Positions 1 through 12,010 of a DNA stretch of 64,000 bases are shown piece by piece. The notes below the pieces were generated by a model. That model was given only the letters and a program-made list of their open reading frames with translations, was not told where the DNA came from and searched no databases. The position numbers and the translations under genes were made by a program. Numbering within the stretch: position 1 is the first letter of the stretch; every line of letters begins with the position of its first letter. Source of the DNA: Chamaecrista fasciculata (lineage: Eukaryota; Streptophyta; Magnoliopsida; Fabales; Fabaceae); contig QANZ01016777.1 of assembly GCA_003254925.1 (NCBI GenBank), positions 100,707 to 164,706 on the forward strand, read 5' to 3'.

Positions 1-300
1 ATATATACCCCCACTTCTTTTAACTGATACACCATATATACCCTGAAGTCCCTTTTTCTTTTTTTTCCAGATATATACCCTGAAGTCCTGAAGCTGAAAT
101 AAAGCAATGTTTCGGTTGTATTGTCATATTGTGTGTATGTCACATCAGTACAATGTGGGTCGGGTTGACCCAATTTAAAAACAGGGCTGCATTTTTAGAG
201 CCTGGATCATTTTCAATAAGTTAACGGGTTGACCCGTTTTTTACCCGGTTGGACCCGTTTTGGCTCTAACCCTAAGCCTCTAAAGTTTGTTCAATCCCTT
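1..300. repeat. Repeat-derived sequence upstream of the ULTRAPETALA gene
   Basis: A 17-base unit, tatataccctgaagtcc, occurs twice in the first 90 bases. Around 150-260 there are several gggttgaccc and ggttggaccc words that pair with each other. This looks like the inner or right-hand edge of a degraded inverted-repeat element cut off by the window. No coding potential is convincing here. The partial telo-box aaccctaa near 268 could belong to the promoter of the following gene. Confidence 0.4.
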
Positions 301-602
301 CTTCAGGTCTCACAACATTTGTCCTTGCACCGCCGATTTATTCATAAGTCTCATATCATATCACCACCGAAAACCACCGTCTTTTTCTCTATCTCTCATA
401 TTTCAACGTTTTCCAAGATTCTATCTTTTATCCTTGTACAGTTGCAATCTTTACAGATTTTTGTCTCCCACTTTATATTGCACTTTCCTGCCACACATAT
501 CCTCTGGGATTTTAATTTCTTTTGTTTCATTCTCTTTAATCTTTCTTTCCAAAAAACAGGACTTTTTTCTTTCCCTAATCGCAGAGGACTCTTTATTGTT
601 AA

Positions 603-1539
603 ATGTCGAGTGGTTTAGATGATAGAGAAAGTGGGTTCACAATGTTTAGCGATGAGGAGCTGAGAGATATGAGCGGTGTGAAGAGAGACACAGATCACGT
701 GGAAATCACGTGCGGCTGCACTAGCCATAGGTATGGCGATGCCGTTGGACGCCTCAGGGTTTTCCTCAATGGTTCCCTCGAAATCACTTGTCAATGCACA
801 CCTTCTTGCCACCAAGGTCTCTTTAATTTATTTTCCTTTCTAGTTTATATATATGCATGTGTACTTTTAATGAATGAATGTGATGCTGTATGTATGTATA
901 TGATTAGACAAGATGAGTCCTGCTGCATTTGAGAAACACTCGGGAAGAGAGACGGCTAGGAAATGGAAGAACAATGTGTGGGTGATAGTGAATGGGGAGA
1001 AGGTGCCTTTACGTAAAACTGTTCTTCTCAAATTCTACAATGACCATTTGTCAAAAGCTGCTAATAATAGTAGTAATAATGGAGGGTCTAGTAGTAGCCA
1101 TCGCGATGAGTTTGTTCGATGTTCTCTATGCAACAAAGAGCGCAGGTTCCGTTTGAGGACTAAAGAGGAATGCCGCATTCACCATGATGCTTTCTTGGAT
1201 CCCAATTGGCAATGTGCTCATCTCCCATTTCACAAGTATGTATGCTAATCCCTTACATTTGTGCTGGATATTCAATTGAACTATTAGTCAAGTCAATATA
1301 TAAAAAATCATGCTTGTGATCATGGTATTGTATTTAAGTTACTATACTATAACCTGTGTTTCAGAATCACGTGCGATGATGAGGAAGAACGAGCAAGTCG
1401 CAGAGTTTACAGGGGATGTACACGTGCCATGACATGCAAAGGTTGCACTTCTTGTGTGTGCTTTGGCTGTCATATCTGCCGTTTTTCGGATTGCACCTGC
1501 CAGATTTGTACTGACTTTACTAGGAATGCCAAGGCTTGA
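603..1539 (+). CDS. ULT1: ULTRAPETALA-like developmental regulator (SAND-domain trithorax-group factor)
   Basis: Exons are 603-816, 908-1235 and 1365-1539, giving 238 residues, close to the usual length of about 237. Both introns are GT-AG. The first acceptor is fixed at 907, because only that join gives CHQDKMSPAAFEKHSGRE in frame. Residues that identify the family are CGCTSHRYGDAVGRLRVF, GRETARKWKNNVWVIV and a C-terminal cysteine-rich block (GCTSCVCFGCHICRFSDC). Family knowledge: ULT proteins are plant-specific, with a SAND-like DNA-binding domain and a B-box-like cysteine region. They act in the nucleus as trithorax-type activators that oppose Polycomb and limit floral meristem size. The start at 603 gives 13 residues before a second Met at 642, which is a possible alternative. 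ULT1 and ULT2 cannot be separated from sequence alone. The 3' end faces that of the NAF1-like gene, about 960 bp away. Confidence 0.93.
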
Positions 1540-2503
1540 TGAATCCTCAATTCTTAGTTCTTAGTTTATGATATTATTAATCACACCTCTCTACGTATGG
1601 CTTGATTATGCTCATAGAGTCATAGTCACAGAAAAACAAGACCTATTTTGCATCTTTTGATTTCCGTTTACGGAGCAGTAGTCATTTTCTCTCACTATCT
1701 GAATTAGAAACTTCATAACATTATTCTCTTTTTTGTTTCAAATGTAATTTATTGTTCTCGATTCTCTTAGTTTCAAGGTCTAATGACCAACATTTACCAT
1801 CCGATTAATACAAATTTTCTGGGGAGTTCTTGTCACAATATCTTACCCCATATGTCTCAAATCCCGATTAGAGTTTTGAAAACAAGATGGCTTAAATGCT
1901 TTCACAAATAGATGTTGAGTCAATCATATACATAACCTGTCTTCAGTTGATAATGTTGAAGAACTGCATCAGTTGCAACAAACCATCATCGACGTTGCTG
2001 AACTTTAGGTTTCTATTTTTATTAAATTTCAGATTTCAGATTTGTTATTTTAATTTTTCTTATTTTAAGAGGCTGTTAATCATGAGATCATGAGTAAATT
2101 AAGTGCTTAATTGTAGGAGTTAATAGTTAGGTTTGATTTGTACTTAAATCAGATTTCATATCCATAAAATTATCTCAATCTGCAGTTAAATTTTATTCTA
2201 GACCTCATCTCGCTCTCTTCTAAGCTCAATTATTCCAACAGATAAAAATTAATTTAATTACTGAGTTAATTTTAGTATTACTGTGCATAATATTATCTCG
2301 TCTCTTCGCCACAAAGCTCTCATTTCCTTTTTGATCAGTTACTTAGGCCACTTGATTACCATGAAGATAAGATAGAGAAAAGACTAATACGATCCTTACC
2401 AAGTTTCAAACAAAATTGAAAGTAAAAAAAAAAAGACAGTACAATCAATACAGCCCACGTAAGGGTAATGTATTTTCACGTCCAGTGGAACACATGGACA
2501 TAT
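1540..2503. other. Convergent intergenic spacer
   Basis: This AT-rich spacer lies between the 3' ends of the ULTRAPETALA-like and NAF1-like genes and presumably holds both 3' UTRs. No reading frame with codon structure, no RNA gene and no clear repeat is visible. Confidence 0.5.
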
Positions 2504-5500
2504 TCACTTTTGAGGTCGCCAACCTCTCCCACCCCTCTGATGAAATGATTTCCTGCCACGATTAGAAAAAGCACCTGGACGAAATCGATGATGGGAGGCT
2601 TGACCATTGTTTCTTTCAGACTGCAATTCATTGGGTGGTAATAGACCTTGTTCTCCACCAGATAAAGGTGGTGGCTGAAGCTGTACAGTGTGTGAGTTCA
2701 ACCCAAATGGCACTTGATTTTGACCAACAGGCCCTTGTGGGAACATAGGTTGTGCAAACATATTGGGTTGTTGTGCAAATATATTGGGTTGTTGTGCAAA
2801 TATACTAGGACCTATTTGCTGTTGAAATGGAATTCCTGTAAAAGGTAACTGATATGGATTTTGGGCATTTACTGGGAACCAAGATATGCCATTAGGGTTA
2901 AGTCCATTAGGAAGCAGAGCAGACTGTGGTTGCAGAAGTTGCATCCCATTTGTCCAAACTCCAGCGTTTAAAGCTGGATCAGGGACTCCACTAGTTGGTG
3001 AAAAAAGCGATGGAGCAACCGGCGTAACTTGGTAGGGAGGATCTCTTGCTTCCCTTTTTTGTGGAGCTTTCTGTTTGTTGTTCTCCAGCTTTCCAGGATT
3101 CTGATCCTTTTGCATCTTCCTATATTCAGACTCGTGATCAAGCGATGGAGCAGTAGGTGGAGGTACTCTTGCATCCATTCCTCGTGGAGCTTTCTTTTTG
3201 TTGTTTTTCTGCTTTCCAGGATTCTGATCCATATTGCCTCTCTTGGCCATTTTTTGCATCTTCCTGAATTCAGCCTCTTTCTCATCATCTGAAAACTCAA
3301 ATTCATCACAGACTTCTTCATCGTTCAAACCAGATGCATCATATCCTTTCTTGTAGATATCCTTGTTTTTAAGCACATGATCGACAAATTCTGGAACGAA
3401 AGAGACTGAAGTGCCACCGTGGATCCCTTTGGGGACGTCAGTTTCAGAATTGTATCTCACAATATAATAAGGGTTTTTGACAGGTCCAAAGATTTCATCA
3501 ACTAAACCTAACGGATTCTTGCTATCAGTTATCCAGAGAATAGATCCCTCATTAAGAGGATCATGCTTCTCCACCCCTTCCACAATGACTTGGGTACTGA
3601 TTATCTGTAAAATGAATAAATTATTGATTTTTGTCAAACAATATTATCAAGTTATCTTCATACAGTAACAATTTCTTTTAATATGTTTAAACATAGAGGC
3701 CGCCACAAGCAGCCAAAAAGAAAAATGAAAAACTGCAAAACAATAAAGCTTATTATGGAATGTCTATTTTGGTTCCATAATCCGAAATATGGTTTATGCG
3801 ATTTTACCGACATAACAACTCCTACTGGCACCATTTGATGATGTGGTTCCAAGGTCACGCTCACTGAAGGAACTGGAGGAAGATTCTGCAAAGTTTAGAC
3901 AGTTCAAAAGTGAAGCCCAAAAGAAAACTTGTACAACAACAAACAGCAAGGCTTTCTACTTATATAGATTAGTTCAAGATATTGAATCATCGTGAATGAC
4001 AAGCATGCTTCAAACTCTGTTTATGTGTATCATGCATGGCGCATCAAATATTTTCAGTATATAATTATATACGGCGTTTACAAAAGAAGAACATTTGAAA
4101 GTAGGCGAAGTGCCTCACAGGAGCGGTACATTTTATTTATTAAGGAAAGAATCCCTAAACTTATGAAGGAATACTAGGGGAAAAAGTACGAGGGGTTGCT
4201 CACGAATCACGATCCTCTCTTGACACAGATACTAAATTGCAATTCAATCCTAGGACATAAAGAACATTATTCAGGTGAATATTGTCAATGAGATTTATTA
4301 ATCCCCACCTTAAATAGACATCAGAATCATCTTTACCTCTAAAAAGTGGTATTTTCATTTTTACATTTCAACTTCCAAGGTTTTCATCTAATCTACTCCT
4401 CTCATGACAAATATTCCTAACATGTTTGTCTTCTCGATGTCTACTTCTAACTTAGTTCAGTGCTAATAATCTTCAGAGTAAAGAGATCAAAGACTAAACA
4501 GATTAAAGCCCAGATTTTAATTATAACATTAATCAGTTAGCTTGACCGAATATAATGGATACACACTAGTTTAGTAGAACGGACCAACTCAAAAGTAAAC
4601 ATATTGAGAGTAAAATCACAAAATTCAAAGCCCATTAAATGTATGTTTATGTGAGCGCATGTTACAATTACCATTGAATTGCCTTATTAGTATTACACAT
4701 AGAATTTCTGCCAGGAAGCTCAGATGAGTTCTCTCAGCAAAGCCCCCACTAATATCAAAATTAACCAGAATATATGCCCAAAATTTATTAGCAAATTCAA
4801 AGCAGTCCCCCACAATAAGTAGATAAAGAAAATGCTCTTATAAATAGCATAACAAACTACACTGACTATACAATTGAAAACTTAATTTTTCTCTTCCAAC
4901 ATGGGAGCGGGAATATCGAGTTCTAGACTCTGGACCCAAAAAACTAACAAATATTTGATCTATGACTCTTAATGATAAAATTACCTTGAGCTCATTCCTT
5001 GACCTGATGGGTTCTCCTTTAGCAGTGCCGTCTTCATCATCCTCATCACCATCATCATCATCATCATTAATGCCTCTCCAAGTAACTAACTCTGCATCTT
5101 TAATATCTTCATCTTCATCATCGGAAGCAGTTTCAGTGACCAGCTCTTGTCCATCAGAATCTTCTATCTCTCCTTCTTCAACTTCCAATTGAATGTTCTC
5201 TGTCCGTCCTTCCCCTTTTTCCTGCTGTCCCTCTTCCTTATTATCTTCAATATCGTCATCATCACTAGAACTACCACTAGTAGAACTATCATCACTGCTA
5301 GTGCTAGAAGTTGACGAAGATGTTGGTGAAGATGAATTATCACTCTCAGATTCTGAACTTTCATTTTGATCCTCATCCATCTTTACCTCACCCTTCCCAC
5401 CATTCTCCCCAATAAAAACAGAACTTTCGAACCCACTAACTAAGCTAATACTTCCCATCCCATCCTCAATATTACAGCTCGAAATCCCTAAATTTTCACA

Positions 5501-5728
5501 CACTTCTCCATCCACCTTCGCGACACAAGCAGATTCCACAGCAATTTGCTCAGATCCGTTTCTCATCTCTTGCTCAACGGCACAACTCGAAATGCCCAAT
5601 TTTTCACACTCGGCTCTCTCATCCGCCTTCTCCACGCCAGTTAACCTAATAGGCTCTGGCTCCGACCCGTCAAGAATCCGATTGGAAGTGTCTGTAACCC
5701 CAGTATCGTTATTCTCTTTGTCAGCCAT
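2504..5728 (-). CDS. NAF1: H/ACA ribonucleoprotein assembly factor NAF1-like
   Basis: Exons on the minus strand are 5728-4985, 3885-3808 and 3604-2504. All joins are phase 0 and GT-AG, giving 640 residues. Residues 1-248 are acidic and Ser-rich (runs of Asp/Glu such as DDDDDGDEDDEDG). The Gar1/Naf1 beta-barrel spans about 250-345: LPPVPSVSVTLEPHHQMVPV, then VIVEGVEKHDPLNEGSILWI, then GLVDEIFGPVKNPYYIVRYN. After a charged linker with two similar KMQK...PGK repeats, the tail is Pro/Gln/Asn-rich (IFAQQPN repeats) and ends in an RGG-like basic stretch. Family knowledge: Naf1 is a nuclear factor that holds the GAR1 place during H/ACA snoRNP assembly and is then replaced by Gar1, so it serves rRNA pseudouridylation and telomerase RNA. 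The long tails separate it from GAR1. The start at 5728 gives MADKENN; a further upstream ATG exists but adds little. Confidence 0.9.
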
Positions 5729-5868
5729 CGAACCAGTATGAATGAATGATAAGGTACCAATAATCACAAAGGGGTTTACGAATCCTTGTGGTTACAGTGT
5801 GGGTTGTTTTTCCAGGATCTTCAAGTTGAGCTGAGCAAAGCAGAGGTTTTACGTGAGGTTCGCTCCTT

Positions 5869-5877
5869 AAACCCTAA
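5869..5877 (+). promoter_or_regulatory. Telo-box (AAACCCTAA) upstream of the NAF1-like gene
   Basis: A perfect AAACCCTAA lies about 140 bp upstream of the NAF1-like start codon. Established knowledge: telo-boxes are enriched close to the transcription start of plant genes for ribosomal proteins and ribosome biogenesis, which fits a snoRNP assembly factor. Its function here is inferred from position only. Confidence 0.45.
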
Positions 5878-5931
5878 TGAGAGCGGCTTACGAGTTTAGG
5901 ACTAGAAGTAAACTTCTTCAATGAAAAGATA

Positions 5932-6852
5932 GGTCAAAACCTCATTTTAGCACTTCATGTATACACTGAATTTCATTTTGGTTCCCAATATTTCTTTCAT
6001 TCTGTTTTGTACCTTAATATTTTTTGACAATTCCGTTTTGATCCCTAAGTACTTGATGCGGTCATATCTTATTTATTTTTCTTCAAAATGGAGCTCATAC
6101 CTCAAAATATCCTCAACATGAGTAACAAACTCACATAGATAAGGGAGGAAATCTTTATTAATGGAAGGAAAAAAATAAAAGTGATTCATTTCATGCCTTG
6201 AGTTCAAAGCCTTAGTTGAAAATTAGTTTAATCACAAAATTAAAGCATTACAATCGGATTGGGGAGATGAATTTAGATCCTTCACTTCCTATCTTAAATC
6301 TAATGGTATAGCTCATAAAATCTCTTGTCCCTATGCTCATAGAAATTGGTGTAGAAATCCGAGAAGAAGTGGAAGAAGAGTCCATAGCTACAAAGCTTAT
6401 GGCTCTTATACCATAATAGATTTTAGGAAATGAAATGAATTATTATTGAGTTGAATGAATGTGAACTTTATAGACAACCCTTATATAGCTGCATACACGT
6501 GATTCTCATAAGTTAAAGACTAACTAATCCAGATGTAAGCTTCTAACATATTTACAACCAAATACAATTAATAACCAATAATGAATCTAAGCATAATTCA
6601 GACAACATTCTTCTGCTGATGTGACAAAGACCTATATACTCTATTAATGAGCAACAAACTCACATAGATAAGGGAGGAAATCTTTATTAATGGAAGGAAA
6701 AACAAATATTCTTCAATAGAGAGAAAAAAAAATACTTCATAACAAGAGGAGACAACGAAAAAGAGACATAAATAGAAGGAAGGGGGCGTAAGAAACTGAA
6801 AAGCAAGCTCTACGAGAGTTTTAGAAACGTTTCGTCTAGACATTTTCTTCAT
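5932..6852. repeat. Repeat-rich spacer with a 50-bp direct repeat
   Basis: A 50-bp segment beginning aacaaactcacatagataag occurs at about 6124-6173 and again at 6653-6702, identical and in the same orientation, 529 bp apart. At 5932-6050 there is one arm of a foldback-type repeat (cattttggttccc, tttgatccctaag) without a visible partner. Around 6400 the phrase ggctcttataccataatag resembles LTR-retrotransposon edges. No gene is seen. Confidence 0.45.
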
Positions 6853-7242
6853 AACTTAGGCTCCGTTTGGTAGAGATGAAAAGTGGGTCTCCAATGTAAA
6901 AGACACAAAACCCAATAATCCTCATTGTTTGGTAGTGTATTTTGGGCCTCGTAAATTGGTCTACAATGGACAGTGAAAAATTTTTTTCCCTCCTTCTAGG
7001 TCGAATTCCACTTTGCTTTATGGAATTTGGAGTGAAATTCCATATTTGCCCCTCCTATTTCTTCTCTTTAGTAATTTGTTTTATAAAACAAGGGCATTTT
7101 AGTAATTTCAATTTTGTACCTAGGGGTGTATACGGGCCGGGTTTCTGGCCAGCCCGATACAGACCCGGTCCGGCCGGGCCAAATTTTTATTTAAAAAAAA
7201 ATTAGTTATTCATTCTATATATATTTTAACTTGTATATATTG
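6853..7242. repeat. MITE-like start and GC-rich pairing motif
   Basis: The phrase ggctccgtttggtag near 6860 is typical of the ends of small plant DNA transposons. At about 7125-7185 there is a cluster of cccgg/ccggg words (gggccgggtt, acccggtccggccgggcc) followed by an A run, similar in style to the block at 31450-31610. No ends or target duplication could be fixed. Confidence 0.3.
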
Positions 7243-7259
7243 GTGAAACAATTAATTTT

Positions 7260-7447
7260 TCTTTTTTTAGGTAATGTTATGGGTTTCCGCCGCCTATCCG
7301 TGTAACGATCTAAACAAAGATTAATCTCATTCGGGCTACAAAGACAAAACGGTCGTGCTCTCCCAACAATGTCGACTCTAGGGATCGAACCTGGATCCTC
7401 TCACCTATGGTGTAGCTCGCCAACCAATACACTAAACACTTGTTGAT
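7260..7447 (-). mobile_element. tRNA-derived SINE, copy A
   Basis: Read on the minus strand this is a short element with an RNA polymerase III A box (TAGTGTATTGG, 7434-7424) and B box (GGTTCGATCCC, 7391-7381), with starts 43 bases apart, ending in an A-rich tail. It is flanked by a perfect 17-bp duplication, gtgaaacaattaatttt, at 7243-7259 and 7448-7464. The duplication together with the tail shows target-primed retroposition. A related copy lies at 13321-13481 on the plus strand. The element has no coding capacity and would depend on LINE proteins in trans. Confidence 0.85.
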
Positions 7448-7464
7448 GTGAAACAATTAATTTT

Positions 7465-10128
7465 GGATCAATTTAATGATGTTTATATTAATAAAGACAT
7501 TTAATTTGACTTAATTGTTAAAAAATTGTTGATTTAATTAAGATTAAANATATATATATATATATATAGATCAAGTTATCAATATAGAGATACCAATATA
7601 TCAACATATATAATTGTTCTTAAATTTTGCAGTTTTATTTAACAAATTTGTAATCAAGGTTTTGTAACTTAACTTTATTTATTTTTTGGGACGAGAACCT
7701 ATGAAAGAAAGGAGTGGCACCCAGGCCCAACAAAGCCAAGAGTAACTATTAAGTTAATCCATTTGACAGATTGGTCTTCGTTACATCGGGCTCAGCGATG
7801 CCCTTTTGGATCATGCATTGTTCAATTTAGACTAGCCCATTTAATTAAATTAAGGTGCTTACAAAAACAATAATTGAAAGAAAAGAAATTGATTCACCTG
7901 ACCTGAGGGGGTAAAATTAGTCCCAGAAAAGAGGGGAAAAAAAGACTATTGGAAGAGTGGAAAAGAAAGATATATAAAAAGATTCAGTAACCAAGATAAC
8001 AACAATATTCATCAATATAATTCTTCTTTTAATAAACATTATTTATCGAAGAAGAAAACTATAGATGCAGTACCCAATAATCAGGCTCAGTTATTTAATT
8101 CAAGAGCAATATAGATAGTGAATAGCATCACAGTATTTTCATGTAGATTCATAGTCTCCATAAATAGTAGTAGGGCTTTGGTGGCACATAAATTCATTGA
8201 TGGCACCGACGAGTGTAGTCTACATCTTGTGTGCATATATGAACTGTAAGATGGCTACACTGCTTCGTCTAAACTCACACTTTTTCTGTCTCTTTCTAGT
8301 TTCTATACCAATCCTTACTACTTAAGCAACCTTTCCTTACTGGTCAAGGTCTCAATCTCAAACAGTCCATATTAATTAGCGGAATATCAATATCTTTTTT
8401 TGTTTATTTTGGAAAGTATGTACATGCCTGTGTACGTTATTATAGAATTATAATTTAGGTATCCAATTAAAGTTTAAAGTTTGAGAATATAAGAGAATTG
8501 GTGTTGAAGAAGATGATGAAGACAAAAGATATCCCATCGCTTTTTAAAATGTTGGCTTTAATTTGCATGTAATTTTCTTACCTTTTTCTGGCAATAGATT
8601 TAAAGGGATATAACTTTATTTTTAAGGATTGAAATACACAGTTTAATCTCTAAAAGATTAAAACGATATATTATTTTGTTCTTAAAAAATTAAAATAGTA
8701 TACTTTTTAATTTCTCAAAGATTAAAATAATATACTATATAATCCATGAAAAGTATTAATAAGTATATACTGTTTTGATTTTTCAAAGACTAAATTGTTA
8801 ATCCAGTGATTATTCAAGAACTAAATTATTAGTTTACTCTTTAATATTTTACCACAATTTTTAGTATAAGTGATTACATATATTGGTTTTGCATTAGTAT
8901 TATAGTTTCAAGAAAACATTGTAATAGCCATGTAATCACCTATGCCATAGGATTGTAACTGAGTCCCTAAGATAATGTTTTGATGTCTATTAGAAGTACT
9001 TCAACCATGGAGAGAACCCATCCAAAAACATTAACTTATTGGGTTGGAGGGCTTCATTATATACTTTTTTTCACTCTATCAACATTTTAAGTAGCTTTTT
9101 AAGTAGCTCTAATGATAGTTGTAATTGATATGAAGGCAGACTTTTAATTTAACATTTTTTCACAATTCGTTCATAGGGAAGCACTTTGATACCAATTGAA
9201 AATACTTGAGTTATAATAAGAAAAATTCATCCCTAAAGATTAATTTAATTTATTGGGTAAAAAAAGGCTTTATAATTTAAATATTCTTTTATCTTTCTAT
9301 TTCTATATGATATGAAACATATCACTAAGTTGTTTTTTTCCATGAACCATACTCGTTTCTCATATATATTTTCTTTGCTTAAAAAACTGGAGTTCATAAC
9401 ATCTTTTTTTTAAAAAAAATATTATGTGTTTTTTTGTTCTCAGAAGTCAGAACACTTTTTTTTAGCTGTTTTCCCTGGAAAACAATGCTCTTTTAAGCAA
9501 CTAGGCATTCCTTTTTTGTAATAAAAACTATCAATCAAGCAGGCCCGTTTGTTCTTTGGTATGCAGCACAAATTAAAAGAGAAGTTGATTCTTGGCAAAC
9601 ATTGTAATTATCCAAAATAGACAAAGCTTTGTGATAAACGAAAATAATTAATTTCGTTATAACATAACAGGTTATACTATAGCGAGGAAAACATTTGATT
9701 ACAACTTAAGAACACTCCAAATCTAATTCATTAAAGATCTGTTTTCTTCGTTTAACAAAATATAGATGAATTCTGAACTCAACTGATAATTGATCTAAAA
9801 GATTTTGTATATAAGTGTATCTCTAACTACACAACATATAATAATCCCGAATTCAAATAGATAGAGAGCTAGATTTATACATCATGATAGTTCCTAGGAC
9901 AGAAATCTAATTAATACGGCTCTTCTCCCCCCATAAAAGAAGAAAACTGCTGCTTAAGACTGAAACATGAACAGAAGAAGCTGTGATCTTTCTTCCTACC
10001 ACTAATTGTCTGTTATTCCTCTGCTTCTGTGGCCTTGAAAACATTAACATATTTGAGATATATGTTTAAGAATTGAGAATTGAGAATTCAGATTAGAGAT
10101 GGATGGAGAGAATGAGAATTAATGAACT
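7465..10128. other. AT-rich intergenic DNA, no gene seen
   Basis: This stretch holds many short homopolymers and a single-N join at 7549 beside a TA run. At 8595-8830 an element-like block repeats the phrase aaagattaaaa with tatac words. I see no reading frame with coding character and no RNA gene. Confidence 0.4.
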
Positions 10129-10152
10129 TATATATATATATATATATATATA
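10129..10152. repeat. (TA)12 microsatellite
   Basis: An uninterrupted run of TA dinucleotides lies just downstream of the stop codon of the zinc-ribbon gene, probably in its 3' UTR. Similar TA runs occur at about 13199-13223, 28762-28786 (inside a receptor-gene intron) and 52604-52626. Confidence 0.9.
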
Positions 10153-10155
10153 TGT

Positions 10156-10362
10156 CTAACGGTAAGAACGAAGAACGGCTCCACAGAAAGTGCAGACAAG
10201 GGCTCTCCAAGACTTCCAGTAAAATGGGACATAACAGAATCTAGTGGCAGTCTTTATGTCTGCCACGCTGGCTCCGCCGCCGCACCGTGAGCACGTGCCC
10301 GCCGCCGGCTTGCTCCTCTGCACGTGCTTCGTTTGATCCACCAGAAAACAGAATACTACCAT
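10156..10362 (-). CDS. Small conserved zinc-ribbon-like protein
   Basis: A 68-residue single-exon protein. It has a short hydrophobic start (MVVFCFLVD), a CSRC pair at residues 24-27 and a CTFC pair at 57-60. This CxxC...CxxC layout with 29 residues between pairs suggests one zinc ribbon. The stretch between contains KTATRFCYVPFYWKSW, rich in aromatic residues. I recognise the pattern as one of the short plant-wide conserved proteins without an assigned role, and I know no function. GC content over the coding part is clearly above the flanks, and the region behind the stop is a TA microsatellite, both of which support a real short gene. The protein could associate with membranes through its first ten residues, but that is a guess. 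Confidence 0.75.
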   Translation of the reverse strand: MVVFCFLVDQTKHVQRSKPAAGTCSRCGGGASVADIKTATRFCYVPFYWKSWRALVCTFCGAVLRSYR

Positions 10363-10582
10363 GCTGCTTCTCTTCCTCTGCTATCTGCTACCTCTTAAAC
10401 TTCTGTTTTTTCGTGTCTCACTATGAAGTTCGTTAAAAAAACATAAAAAGAGGTACTATAACACTATAAGTATAACACTGTGCACCCACAGTGTAGTATA
10501 GAAATCTGCAATCTTGGCCGTTGGATTTGGGGATAACCAATGTATAAATCCATAGTTGCTTCAAGTTTAGTGTAGTGGGGGT

Positions 10583-11054
10583 TAGGGATGCTCAAAATAC
10601 TCATACCCAATAGGGACCCTGAAAATTACTCTATGGGTATGGGTTTGGACCGTACCTATTAAAAATGGGTACGGGTACGGGTATGGTGGTACCCTACCCG
10701 TATTCTACCCATTTACCCATCAGTAATAATAAATGTATTTTTATATATAAAAAATATAATACTTTCACATTTTTTATTGAAAAAATATTAAAGTTTTTAT
10801 AAAATTAAAATATTTTATTAATGCATTCATATTTTTTATTTATCTTTTAATTTTTAGTAGTTATAGATGTAAAAAGTTAGATGTATATAAATTTTATATT
10901 AACCAAAAATTAATTTATTTTAAAAATTTTCCGGGTTCGAATTCGGGTATGGGGATTAGACTACCCAGTAGGTATGGGTATGGAAATCGATTTTGATACC
11001 CGCTCACATAGGTATGGATACGGGTATCATAGTACCCTACTCATGATCATCTCT
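10583..11054 (+). mobile_element. hAT-like non-autonomous element rich in GGGTA motifs, copy 1
   Basis: The element begins tagggatgctcaa and ends with an imperfect inverse (catctct). Both flanks carry a related GTGGGG word (10575-10582 and 11055-11062), a possible degraded 8-bp duplication. Inside are many gggtacgggta and tacccatacc words arranged so that the two halves can pair. A second copy lies inverted at about 31618-32058. The element has no coding capacity. Superfamily assignment rests on end sequence and is tentative. Confidence 0.6.
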
Positions 11055-11284
11055 GTGGGGTCAATCTCCTGGTCAAATCTGAGGCTGGCCTGTACATTTG
11101 TTCCACGTGTCCAATACAGTTGGAGAGATGACTAATAGATGTGGCTGTGAGAAATGGGGGTGGGAGTTGGGCTTAGCGTAGTGGGCCATTGAATGTGATG
11201 GGGCCCACGGTGGAAACTTTTGAAGATCTGGTGTGTACACGTGGATCAGATGGAAGAAGGCTTTAATTTGATGAACAAATAAGG

Positions 11285-11455
11285 GTGAATTGGATCTCTA
11301 GAGTTTCTTTCTGTATATTTTTTTGTAGAGTTAGAGAAAAAATATGAATTTCATAAAATAAAAATATATAAAAATTATATTTTCTCTTTTTCTCTCTCAT
11401 ACTCTATAAAATATGTAGAAAAAAAAACTCTAAAAAATCTATTTTCAGAAGGGAT
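11285..11455. repeat. Hairpin element (MITE-like)
   Basis: The left half (agagtttctttctgtatat, gtagagttagag) is matched by the inverse of the right half (gagtatgagagag, acatattttatagag). The arms are about 70 bp and the whole can fold on itself. No target duplication is clear. Confidence 0.45.
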
Positions 11456-11749
11456 ATGCTTTGCCTCATTGCTTGAAAATTGGAATTGGATACTCACTAT
11501 CATGAGGCATGAGCACAGGATAGGTATTAGGTAGGTCCCGTCCATGGGGGCAAAATATGGGTGGTAGTTGGTAGGTCCTTGTTTATTTTTCAGTACTTCA
11601 TCATCAATTCAAGTAATGTCTCCATTCTCCAACTGTATTTTCTATATATAAGACCATCACAATTTTAAGAAAATAAAATATATAAATCGTTTGGATACTT
11701 TTATAATTTCTCAAATTGCTCTAAAAAAATATTTAATGTAGTCTATATT

Positions 11750-12010
11750 TCTCTCGTTTTAAGTTCAAAAGCGACGAATCTAAAGTTACGATTTCTTTTA
11801 TAAGTACTTTGAGACCGTGAACAAATGAGGTTAAATTGAGTCCTGAAAGTGGATAACTCGTTTCACGATCAAACAAACGAAATTGGTTATATCTCTCTCA
11901 TTTCAAGTGCGGATACAACGAGTTCAAAGTTATGTGCTGATTTTTAAAGAGTTATTTCTGTCCAATTGAGATCATTAGCAAATGAGATTAAATCATGTTT
12001 TGAAAAGTAT
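11750..12010 (+). repeat. Repeat related to the core of the 41.4-kb foldback element
   Basis: Phrases in order (gattaaat, gtcctgaaagt, ctcgtttcacgatcaaacaa, atatctctctc, tttcaag) match those at 41528-41770 in the same order and orientation. This copy has no visible inverted ends, so it is an old or partial relative of the Mutator-like element there. Confidence 0.55.

Noticed and set aside
229..622. Two overlapping frames upstream of the ULTRAPETALA start
   Set aside because: They lie in pyrimidine-rich leader sequence and have no family resemblance; the 603 start matches the family.
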